A stretch of DNA of 29,138 bases from a virus, in IMG/VR virus record IMGVR_UViG_3300047457_000811, positions 1 through 29,138 of that record. The stretch is one strand, 5' to 3'. The notes below the pieces were generated by a model that saw nothing but the letters and a program-made list of their open reading frames with translations, was not told the DNA's origin and did no database searches. This document shows positions 14,628-21,427 of this stretch, piece after piece. Position 1 is the stretch's first letter, and each line of letters starts with the position of its first letter. Position numbers and translations under genes: made by a program.

Positions 14628-15185
14628 GTTGGTGTCCTTCGTACCGGGAACGAAAGTCGAAAGACCGCCGCCGACCGTTCCCATGTCGAAGCGGATGTTC
14701 CTGCTGAAGACGATTCGCTCGCCCTTGCGAGTGAAGTGAGTGTCGGGGAGCGGTCGGCGCGGAGTCTCGCGGCCAAGCAGCGCGACTTCCGACAGGTGGT
14801 TCTGCTCCTGCCAGATTTCCGCGCTGCGCCGCGGAAAGGCGTTCGTGGCGAGGAGCCTGTCGAACACGCCGCGCTCCACCTCGCAGTCGCCCACGATGTA
14901 GCCAACGCCGCCGCGCTCCTGATAGCCGATCTTGGTGAAGCGCCCCACGCTCGACTTCGGCTCGTTGCCGTCCTTCTCGTGCATGACCACGAGCCGGGGG
15001 AACGAACCCTTGTTCATGTAGCGGGCGGTTGACTCCACGATGTCGCGCACGCGGTCATTGTCGAACTTGCGCAGTTCCTCGTCGTGGTCGCCGTCGATGT
15101 CCGGGTCGTACGCGCAGAACACCTCAAGGTCGTGGATCACTACCTTGTCGCCGTTGTCCGTGATTCGGTGGGATGGGTTCGTCAT
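13995..15185 (-). CDS. Prohead protease with C-terminal scaffold (Mu gpI-like)
   Basis: This 396-aa protein starts at ATG 15185 (TGATG junction). Residues about 1-180 form a protease-like domain with VIHDLEVFCAYDPD, PRLVVMHEKDGNE and a later RRSAEIWQEQNHLSEVALLGRE. The H and the S-E/S-x-V stretches are the candidate catalytic His and Ser positions of the Mu I protease family. Residues about 187-225 are a coiled coil (ELRKELASLKAEMAALKAQYAERE), then a long acidic stretch (EDDEDGAEVHIDIDSHEGAPDEIEVEEDEEDA) and another coiled coil (ALRRENARMAREVAEMKAELQAE). That layout of protease, charged coiled coil and capsid-binding tail is the protease-scaffold fusion in which the scaffold is degraded on maturation. 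Catalytic residues are tentative. Confidence 0.75.
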   Translation of the reverse strand: MTNPSHRITDNGDKVVIHDLEVFCAYDPDIDGDHDEELRKFDNDRVRDIVESTARYMNKGSFPRLVVMHEKDGNEPKSSVGRFTKIGYQERGGVGYIVGDCEVERGVFDRLLATNAFPRRSAEIWQEQNHLSEVALLGRETPRRPLPDTHFTRKGERIVFSRNIRFDMGTVGGGLSTFVPGTKDTNMAADEELRKELASLKAEMAALKAQYAEREGDKEEMAADDMLVQQFAEDDEDGAEVHIDIDSHEGAPDEIEVEEDEEDAVFPASRPGRADVFALRRENARMAREVAEMKAELQAEKFSRELDAMESDGYRIPAARRPRLIAELAASNDPTDLIDTWRDLFARDPMGVRIDMGRASLPGKSDIDRSEVADLVKQFAGKPEEFAKAIHSRIKR

Positions 15186-15664
15186 CAGATGCCCGTGTAC
15201 ACATTGCTGAAGGTGTCGAGCGTGGCGTTCGCGTCTGAGGTGTTCACCACGGTCACGGTGAAGGTGGATGGGTAGCCGCTGTTCCCGAACGCCACATACC
15301 AGTTGTTCTGCACGGTGAATGTGCCGTTCGTCACAATGCCCGTCATGCCAAGCGCGATTGGATCATCGGGCGTTGACATATCGCCTCCACCGATGCCAAG
15401 CGCATCGGTCGGACCCGCCATGTAGAACATGCCGCCGCCCGTGTAGGTCAGTCGCAGGGTGATCGTCTGGTTGATGCCGGACACCTGCCGCTGCGTGTAG
15501 ATGTACTCTCCGAATACCTCGTTGTATCCGACATTCCCCCAGTTCACCGCGTTCGGAGTCACATCTGCAATCGGCCCGCCTCCATCCGAAATGGTCGGCA
15601 CCAACTTCGCGACCGTGTACGGACGCGACTTCATCTTGGCGATGCGCGAGCGGGCGGGAATCAT
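15185..15664 (-). CDS. Head-region protein, unknown (159 aa)
   Basis: This gene starts at ATG 15664 with an ATGA overlap and ends one base into the protease start. The protein is beta-rich (TITLRLTYTGGGMFYMAG, GTFTVQNNWYVAFGNSG, TFTVTVVNTSDANATL) with a basic N-terminus (PARSRIAKMKSRPYTVAKLV). It has no signal peptide or helix-rich parts. I do not recognise it. The location between minor head protein and protease suggests an accessory head or decoration protein, possibly paired with the preceding 177-aa gene of similar beta-rich, Thr/Pro-rich character. Confidence 0.55.
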   Translation of the reverse strand: MIPARSRIAKMKSRPYTVAKLVPTISDGGGPIADVTPNAVNWGNVGYNEVFGEYIYTQRQVSGINQTITLRLTYTGGGMFYMAGPTDALGIGGGDMSTPDDPIALGMTGIVTNGTFTVQNNWYVAFGNSGYPSTFTVTVVNTSDANATLDTFSNVYTGI

Positions 15665-16194
15665 ACGGTCGCCCAGAACACTCCGCAGAACTGCGCAGTC
15701 GTTGCGTTACTCATTGCGACAGTCACAATCTGCGACCCAAGTGGATCGACCGTGACCTGCGCGGGAGTCTGGAGGCCCACGCCGGGGCTGAATGTCACGG
15801 GTGTCGGCGTGATGGAGGCAGTAGCGGTGATCGTCGCGAACGGATAGATGTCCGCACCATCGACTGTAACACCAAATGGGTTTGTCGGGTAGGCGAGCGA
15901 TGCGTCGAGCAAAAGCCTCGGGAACCAGATCAATCCTCCACCTGACTGAAGGTACGAGGTCCAACCCCATACACGGATCAGATTGGTTGAAGCGTTGCTT
16001 GTTGACTGCCACGGAATGATCGTCAGCAGCGATGGATTCGGAACGAACTCGGTTGCGACCGAACCCGTCGCGTCATAGATCACTCCAACGGTCGGCTTCG
16101 TCGCAGTCGGCGTGCGCTGCGTGAAAGTGATCTGCGAGGTAAGGTTGAGCCTCGTGTATCCGCGTGTTGGAGTTGCAAGCCGTGCTTCAGCCAT
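15661..16194 (-). CDS. Head-region protein, unknown (177 aa)
   Basis: This gene starts at ATG 16194, 12 bases after the minor head protein stop; I see no clear ribosome binding site. The product is rich in Thr, Pro, Ser and Val with short strands (ITFTQRTPTATKPTVGVIYDATG, ATITATASITPTPVTFSPGVG, GSQIVTVAMSNATTAQFCGVFW). Such composition is seen in exposed virion proteins such as head fibres or decoration proteins, but I cannot name a family. It overlaps the next gene as ATGA, so both are probably made together. Confidence 0.55.
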   Translation of the reverse strand: MAEARLATPTRGYTRLNLTSQITFTQRTPTATKPTVGVIYDATGSVATEFVPNPSLLTIIPWQSTSNASTNLIRVWGWTSYLQSGGGLIWFPRLLLDASLAYPTNPFGVTVDGADIYPFATITATASITPTPVTFSPGVGLQTPAQVTVDPLGSQIVTVAMSNATTAQFCGVFWATV

Positions 16195-16206
16195 GCGTTG
16201 ATCGTA

Positions 16207-17313
16207 TCAGCCGGAAATGAAGCCGCTATCCGGCACAAGCCCTTTGTCAATCATTCTCTGCCGCGCACCGTTGTGGCGCTTGATCGCCTCGTAGTCCGGT
16301 TGCCCGTCATCGTCGCACCATCCGTTCGTCACCGCGGTGGCGATGGAGACGGGCGACCACGAGCAACGGCAGTTGAACCCAAGCGGAGTCGGGATTCCCC
16401 ACCCGTCGATCTGCGCGACCGTGGCGATGAATCCATCCATCGCCTTGTGCGTCTCCCGGGTGCGTCGGTCCTTCGTCGCGTTGAACCGCATGAGCGGGAC
16501 GAACCGCTGCACGGTCGGGTCGCGGACGATGTCCAAGCGTCCCTGCGACTGCGCCCGGTTGATGTTCGTCCGGTAGACCGTCTCAAGGCGGGCCGCGGTC
16601 AGGTCGGTTCCGGTGTCAAGCGTGGCTTGCTCCACGAAGTCCCCGACCCCAAGTTCCTCCAGACGCTTCCCGGCAACGCTCCGCGTGACCTCTCCGCGGA
16701 CGGCTTGCGCCACGAGGTCGCGGGTGGCCTCGACCTGCTCCTGCGACATCCCGGTGACGAAAAACGCGCCCTGCGCTACGGCCTGTACCGCCGGGGTGCG
16801 CCGCTTCCGAACCTCCTCGGGCAGTCGCTCGTCCTGCGGCGGGGGCGCGTCTGCCTGTCCCCGGACCACGGCGGCGAGCCGGGGGCTGCGCTCTAGGATG
16901 CGGTCGAGCGCGTCCGCGGCCTCCGTGTCGCGGAGTTCGCCCGCCGCCTCAAAGGCGTGGGCGATCAGCGCCTCCCATCGGTCCCGGGTCATGGGGAGGA
17001 GTCCCCGGAACCGCTTGATGACCTCCCGGGCGGGGCCGGGTTGGAAGCGCAGCGTCACCGCGTCGATGTCGCCGCGGTCGAACTGCGTGGGGAACACCTG
17101 CAAGGCGGCGGGCTTGACCTTGGCCGTGTCGAGGGTCACGAGAGCGCCGGATACCCACGCCGCGATGAGCATGGCCGCGGTGTCGGCCTCCCACTCGTCC
17201 CACGCCTCGGTGGGGTTGTCGCCCCGTATCTGCGCGGCGATGGCATCCCGGTACGCCTGTTGGCTGTGCTTGTAGAGCGCCGGGAACGATGCCGGATCGA
17301 CCGGGGGCTTCAC
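16207..17313 (-). CDS. Minor head protein, Mu gp30 / SPP1 gp7 (MuF) family
   Basis: GTG at 17313 overlaps the portal stop as GTGA; the product is 368 aa. The C-terminal half shows the family marks: ARLETVYRTNINRAQSQGRLDIVRD (the Y-R-T-N helix), MRFNATKDRRTRETHKAMDGF (the D-x-R-T-R-x-x-H-x-x-x-D-G core) and PLGFNCRCSWSP (the conserved N-C-R-C end). The N-terminal part is helical and Ala-rich, with PEEVRKRRTP in the middle. Members sit inside or on the prohead near the portal and are needed for DNA packaging or early infection. Placement right after the portal is the usual order. No toxin domain is fused to it. Confidence 0.85.
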   Translation of the reverse strand: MKPPVDPASFPALYKHSQQAYRDAIAAQIRGDNPTEAWDEWEADTAAMLIAAWVSGALVTLDTAKVKPAALQVFPTQFDRGDIDAVTLRFQPGPAREVIKRFRGLLPMTRDRWEALIAHAFEAAGELRDTEAADALDRILERSPRLAAVVRGQADAPPPQDERLPEEVRKRRTPAVQAVAQGAFFVTGMSQEQVEATRDLVAQAVRGEVTRSVAGKRLEELGVGDFVEQATLDTGTDLTAARLETVYRTNINRAQSQGRLDIVRDPTVQRFVPLMRFNATKDRRTRETHKAMDGFIATVAQIDGWGIPTPLGFNCRCSWSPVSIATAVTNGWCDDDGQPDYEAIKRHNGARQRMIDKGLVPDSGFISG

Positions 17314-18776
17314 GCAAGCGACCTGCGCCGGAACTGCGCGGGTGCGCCGGGTTCGGGCGCGACCCCCTCCGCGGGCTGCGAACCGCCGGACAGGAGGTTG
17401 GCGAGCGCATCGGATGCGCCACCGGGCTGCACCGCGCCTAGCACGCGCTCGCCCTCGGCGGGCTGCGACAGGCCAAGCAGGTCGCGGACCTCGGCCTCGG
17501 ACACCGTGCCGCCCAACTGCACGAACTGAGCGATGGCCTCAAGGCGCTGCTTCGGGTCGGGCCGCTCGGGCGCGAACTGGAAGCGGAGTTTCCCGATCAC
17601 CTCGGCCTTCGCGCCAAGCATGAGCGCGATGACCCGGACGAAATCGTTCGTGAGGCTGTCCGCGAGCGCGTCCGCGTGGTAGCGGATGATGCGGGAGAGG
17701 GTGTCGGCGTGCAGGTTCGCCACGCCGCTGCCTAGCCCGGTCGCCGCCGCCTCGGAGGAGAGGTTCTGCCCAAGGATCGCCTCCTTGATCTTGCCGCTGA
17801 ACCAGTTCACCAACTCCATGAACACCTGTGCGCGGCCCGCGTTCGGCTCCTTGATGTCGATGTCGTAGATTTTCTCCGTCCCCGATTGCGGGAGAAGCAC
17901 GGAGTTGTCGTTCGTGAGGTTCGACAGGACATTCTCCATCATGGCGCGGCCCGCGTCCTGCCCAAGCGGGTAGAAGCCCACGCGGATGCCCATTGCGTAC
18001 CGCTCCGCGTAGGTGATCGCGTCCTGCAAAATCTCCTGCTTCGCCAACCACATGAACCAACAGACATCCCGCGCACCCACGCCGCGGTACATGCTCTCGG
18101 TGCTGTTCGGGTCGTTGAAGTCGGGGGCGTTCACGAACACGCGGTGCAGGATGATCGCCTTGCGCTCGGTGTCGGTGAAGATGTGGACGCGGGCATCGAA
18201 GCCGATGTTCTGCGCACTCGGCCCGTCCGCGCCGTAGGCCGCGCCCACGCGCATCGCGAGGTTGCCCCTCTGGTCGTACGCGAGCGTGTCGGGGTGGAAC
18301 GGATACCACTCCTTCACGGACACGCCAAGCAGCGGGTCTTTCTGGTAGACGAGGTTGCACGCCGCGTTGCCGTACCAGACGGCTTCGTGCATCGCCCGCA
18401 CGAAGTCGGAGCGCCGTGGCATCGCGTCGAAGATCGCCGCGATGCGCTTGGCGTATTCATTCGCCTCCTCGTCCTCCTCGTCGGTCGCCGTCACCGCCCA
18501 CTCAAGGGATGCGAGCGTGACCTGTAGCGAGCGCAGGACACCTTCGATGTCCGCGTCTGCCCGCATCATCTGCTGATACTGCGGGTTCAGCCGATACGCG
18601 AGCGAGGAGTTCCGCAGCAACTTGTCCGCGGTGGTGAAGAACGCACGCTGCACCTCGACCGGGGTGGCGAGCGGTTCCGACATGCCGCGCTCCACGGGAG
18701 CCTTCAGCGGCTTCCGCGGGCGCTTGTCGGGGGTCAATCCGTTCGCCATCGGGTTCGTGTCGGGTGCGTCTGGCAT
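17310..18776 (-). CDS. Portal protein, DUF935 (Mu gp29-like)
   Basis: This 488-aa protein starts at ATG 18776. It shows the DUF935 pattern: an N-terminal region with VQRAFFTTADKLLRNSSLAYRLNPQYQQMMRADADIEGVLRSLQVTLASLEWAV (start of the crown/wing part), WYGNAACNLVYQKDP and KEWYPFHPDTL in the middle. LSNLTNDNSVLLPQSGTEKI and KEAILGQNLSSEAAATGLGSGVANLHADTLSRI mark the later clip/stem region. The dodecameric portal is the DNA channel and docks the terminase. The C-terminal 60 residues are Pro/Gly/Ala-rich and disordered, with a closing QFRRRSLA. The gene lies between a 55-aa gene and the MuF-type gene. Confidence 0.85.
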   Translation of the reverse strand: MPDAPDTNPMANGLTPDKRPRKPLKAPVERGMSEPLATPVEVQRAFFTTADKLLRNSSLAYRLNPQYQQMMRADADIEGVLRSLQVTLASLEWAVTATDEEDEEANEYAKRIAAIFDAMPRRSDFVRAMHEAVWYGNAACNLVYQKDPLLGVSVKEWYPFHPDTLAYDQRGNLAMRVGAAYGADGPSAQNIGFDARVHIFTDTERKAIILHRVFVNAPDFNDPNSTESMYRGVGARDVCWFMWLAKQEILQDAITYAERYAMGIRVGFYPLGQDAGRAMMENVLSNLTNDNSVLLPQSGTEKIYDIDIKEPNAGRAQVFMELVNWFSGKIKEAILGQNLSSEAAATGLGSGVANLHADTLSRIIRYHADALADSLTNDFVRVIALMLGAKAEVIGKLRFQFAPERPDPKQRLEAIAQFVQLGGTVSEAEVRDLLGLSQPAEGERVLGAVQPGGASDALANLLSGGSQPAEGVAPEPGAPAQFRRRSLA

Positions 18777-18783
18777 TCAGCCC

Positions 18784-18951
18784 TCACAGGATCGCGTTGA
18801 GTTGACGGACGATGCGCTTCGCGTCCTCGCCGTGGAAATGCTCCACGCCGTAGTCTGTTGTCACGGTCACGGTGTCACCGAAGAGCGACACGCGCACGAT
18901 GCGATTGTACGGAATCCAGACCTGTTCGCTGACCTGTAGGCAAGCGTTCAT
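18784..18951 (-). CDS. Small protein of 55 aa before the portal, unknown
   Basis: ATG at 18951 overlaps the stop of the module-array gene as ATGA, and the frame ends at TGA 18786-18784, seven bases before the portal start. The translation begins MNACLQVSEQVWIPYNRIVR and ends AKRIVRQLNAIL. It reads as two or three beta-strands (VWIPYNRIVRVSLFG, TVTVTTDYGVEHF) followed by a helix, a plausible small fold. Coupling at the start, tight spacing at the end and a sensible composition support a real gene. The function is unknown. Confidence 0.7.
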   Translation of the reverse strand: MNACLQVSEQVWIPYNRIVRVSLFGDTVTVTTDYGVEHFHGEDAKRIVRQLNAIL

Positions 18952-19550
18952 CGGAGCGCCATCCTCTTCGCGTCATGCGCAACGGCGATGCGCTGCGCGA
19001 GGGTGAGGCCGTTGGACTTCGCGCCGGGGCGGGAATGATGACCGACACGCGATAAGGACGCCGCAGCGGAATCAGAAGTCGAAGCAACCCGCTCAGCGGC
19101 TTCGAGAACACGATCACCAGCACCGCTCATCGCCTCAATGTCATTGCTTTCGTAAGCATGACGGAGCATTCTGAGTTTGACATCGAGGTTCTTGAGTGCG
19201 CTCTCAAGCGACGCAGGGAGAGGATGCGCGAACTTCGCCTTCGCGCCGGGGCGGGAGAACTTTGCTCGGTACGCTTCAATCGCGCTCTTCTTCATCTCCT
19301 GAGACTCCATTCTTGTGATCGCTCCTCCCGAAGCCGCTTCGTCAAGCGAGTACATGAGAGAAGAGAGATGGGTTCTTGCGACAGACCTCACGAAATCGCC
19401 GTCGCCGGGGTCCATCCTCGAAATCCTTTCCTTGAAGTAATCCGTCATCTTCTTCGCCTCAACCGCATCGCTGATGCTCCATGCGAACCTCGCCTTCGCG
19501 CCAGCGCGTGATGCCTTGAACTGCTGCGCGTATCTGTTGCTGCTCTTCAT
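18948..19550 (-). CDS. SRPGAKAKF module-array protein 2 (200 aa)
   Basis: The start is ATG 19550, overlapping the preceding stop as ATGA and preceded by GGAAGGA with 6 bases spacing; a frame extension to 19592 is less likely. The protein has three copies of the linker peptide: SRAGAKARF (R15-F22), SRPGAKAKF (R100-F107) and SRPGAKSN (from R174). Between them lie helical modules of about 75-85 residues, one with SLESALKNLDVKLRMLRHAYESNDIEAMSGAGDRVLEAAERVA, a two-helix hairpin like those of the longer gene before it. The last 20 residues are a basic helix (RIAVAHDAKRMALR). The function is unknown. Position between terminase and portal suggests an internal head or packaging-linked protein. Confidence 0.75.
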   Translation of the reverse strand: MKSSNRYAQQFKASRAGAKARFAWSISDAVEAKKMTDYFKERISRMDPGDGDFVRSVARTHLSSLMYSLDEAASGGAITRMESQEMKKSAIEAYRAKFSRPGAKAKFAHPLPASLESALKNLDVKLRMLRHAYESNDIEAMSGAGDRVLEAAERVASTSDSAAASLSRVGHHSRPGAKSNGLTLAQRIAVAHDAKRMALR

Positions 19551-21091
19551 CGTGCTTCCTTCCGCGATGCGCGGGATTTGGTTGCCTGACACTCATGCCC
19601 CACCTCCTCGGCGAGTTCGAACAGGTCGTCGTCGCCAACGGACTTCGCGTACTTCATCGCCTCCTCCGCGACCTTCATCATCCTGCCGCAGTTCGCGACG
19701 GTGACGGGCTTCATGAGGATCGCGGCGTACTCGTCGGACTTCTCGAACTTCGCCTTCGCGCCGGGACGGGAGAACGAAAGCCGCACACGGTGCGCGTCAT
19801 AGATTTCACGCTCGCATTGATGCAGGAGCGATGAGTTCCGTGTTCGAACCGCCTCATTCATTCGACTGATCGCTTCCGTTACGAACTTCATTGCTTTCGC
19901 GATCTCTCGCTGCTTTTCCTCGCACTTGCCTAGAAGTTCCATTCCTTCGTTGATCCGATCCGCCGCACGCTGCTTGTAATCATATTTCCAATGTGCATCG
20001 AACTTCGCCTTCGCGCCGGGGCGGGACCAATCCTGCGGGTTCTTTTTCATATCGTCTGCATCCCTCCACGCCTCATCACGCAACTGCTTCGCGAAGCCGA
20101 GAAGGTCATGAGAGGCCTCCTTCAAGTCCTCATGATTCTTCTGCTTGAATGCTCTCGCGATCTCATTCAGCAACTGCTTGATGTAATCCGACTTCCTGAT
20201 GTAACCGTCAGGCAGGATTGCGAAACTCGCCTTCGCGCCGGGGCGGGAGAACCCCGCGATCTGCGACTCGCTGTAGCCGAGCGACTTCGCCACGCGCACA
20301 TACCGCTCCCACTCCTCTCGGGTGTGGTCGATGTCAGCGATCTTCGCAGCCAACTTGCGGAGATTCGACTTCGCGAGATCGCGCTGATCGTGAGACTGCG
20401 ATTCGATCTGCGAGAGCATTTCTCCGACCTGTCCGAACTTCGCCGCGCTCCCGGGACGCTGAGTAGCCACCTTGTAGCGACCGCTCATGGGAGCATTCTC
20501 CTTCAACCACTTTTTCGCCTCGCTGTAGGTCATTTGTCCTGGAACGAAGACAATCGATTCGTTCGGAGCGATGAAGGCCCAAGATCCTCGACCTTTAGGC
20601 CTACGGCGATGAACCCACTCGTAGGTATCTTCGCTTCGCTTGTCAACATCTACCTGATTATTCGCGGCCTTCGCCTTCGCGCCGGGGCGGGACATGAACG
20701 CCTTGATGTGGTTGTCGATGTTTTCGACTGCGTACCTCATGCCCGATACGATCCGGCGAGCCTCATCCTTGTTCCCGGAGGAAAGCGCTGCGATCAAATC
20801 CTTTGCGACTAAACGCAAGTGCTGAGCCTTCTTTACTGCGGTAGCGATGAATGGGTTGCTACTGAACTTCTCCGCGCTATTGGGTCGTGAATACGCCCAA
20901 CTCTGTCGAGAGATTTGATGCGCGGTTGCCTTGATCTCGTGTACATCCTGAGCGGTCTTCGCCCAGACTCCACCGAGAGACTTGTCGGGAGATTCCCTGT
21001 ACAGAACGGCTAGCACCTTGTCGCAAAGTGCGACGATGTGATTCATGTGTTCCGAGAGTTTCTGGAACTTCGCCTTCGCGCCGGGGCGGTT
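19017..21091 (-). repeat. Ten dispersed copies of a 27-bp coding repeat (SRPGAKAKF linker)
   Basis: The plus-strand unit is GAACTTCGCCTTCGCG followed by CCGGGGCGGGA. Copies lie at 19017-19034 (3' part only), 19230-19256, 19485-19511, 19745-19771, 20000-20026, 20222-20248, 20435-20461, 20666-20692, 20864-20890 and 21065-21091. Copies 19230 and 20000 are identical, and most others differ at one to four bases; those at 20435 and 20864 are a diverged subtype (SA[AE]KF). All are in frame and in the same orientation, about 200-255 bases apart. The intervening modules are much more diverged than the repeat. Confidence 0.9.
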
Positions 21092-21415
21092 GTTGTCGCT
21101 CTTCATGGATTCGCTCTTTCCGTCGATCTGCTCGACCTTTCGCTTCGCCCATGACTTGCCCGCGTCACCGCCCCACAGCATCCACGCGATGTACCCGGCA
21201 TCGTCCTCCCCACCCGCCTGATTTCCCTCATGGCGGGAGAAGAACGAGTGCATCCGCTTCACCGTTTCGGGTGACAGGTTGGCGCGGTTCTTGATGTCGC
21301 GTGCGCGGGCGACTCCAACGGCGGTGCCGCCCTTGCCGTGCTTCTCGCGCAGTTCAAGCCCGCGGGCTGCGTTCGCCGCCATCTCCGCGGTGGGCTTCAA
21401 GTCGATGTCGGCCAT
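19547..21415 (-). CDS. SRPGAKAKF module-array protein 1 (622 aa)
   Basis: The start is ATG 21415, 12 bases after the terminase stop. Residues 1-98 form an N-terminal domain (GLELREKHGKGGTAVGVARARDIKNRANLSPETVKRMHSFFSRHEG, then YIAWMLWGGDAGKSWAKRK) that I recall as a recurrent phage domain of unknown function. The rest is a chain of modules separated by the linker R-P-[GN]-[AS]-[KA]-[AE]-K-F at residues 110, 177, 243, 320, 391, 465 and 550. Five or six modules are helical hairpins with a pattern like A-L-x-S-G-N-x-D-E-A. One (about 253-319) is different, with WAFIAPNESIVFVPGQMTYSEAKKWLKE. Module DNA is visibly poorer in G+C than neighbours. The role is unknown: a polyprotein cut at the linkers, an internal head protein or an ejected protein are options. 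Confidence 0.75.
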   Translation of the reverse strand: MADIDLKPTAEMAANAARGLELREKHGKGGTAVGVARARDIKNRANLSPETVKRMHSFFSRHEGNQAGGEDDAGYIAWMLWGGDAGKSWAKRKVEQIDGKSESMKSDNNRPGAKAKFQKLSEHMNHIVALCDKVLAVLYRESPDKSLGGVWAKTAQDVHEIKATAHQISRQSWAYSRPNSAEKFSSNPFIATAVKKAQHLRLVAKDLIAALSSGNKDEARRIVSGMRYAVENIDNHIKAFMSRPGAKAKAANNQVDVDKRSEDTYEWVHRRRPKGRGSWAFIAPNESIVFVPGQMTYSEAKKWLKENAPMSGRYKVATQRPGSAAKFGQVGEMLSQIESQSHDQRDLAKSNLRKLAAKIADIDHTREEWERYVRVAKSLGYSESQIAGFSRPGAKASFAILPDGYIRKSDYIKQLLNEIARAFKQKNHEDLKEASHDLLGFAKQLRDEAWRDADDMKKNPQDWSRPGAKAKFDAHWKYDYKQRAADRINEGMELLGKCEEKQREIAKAMKFVTEAISRMNEAVRTRNSSLLHQCEREIYDAHRVRLSFSRPGAKAKFEKSDEYAAILMKPVTVANCGRMMKVAEEAMKYAKSVGDDDLFELAEEVGHECQATKSRASRKEAR

Positions 21416-21427
21416 GCCCTCATCGTA

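Noticed and set aside
19017-21091. CRISPR-like reading of the 27-bp repeats
   Set aside because: Intervals are about 200-255 bases and irregular, all copies are in frame within open genes, and no cas gene is near.
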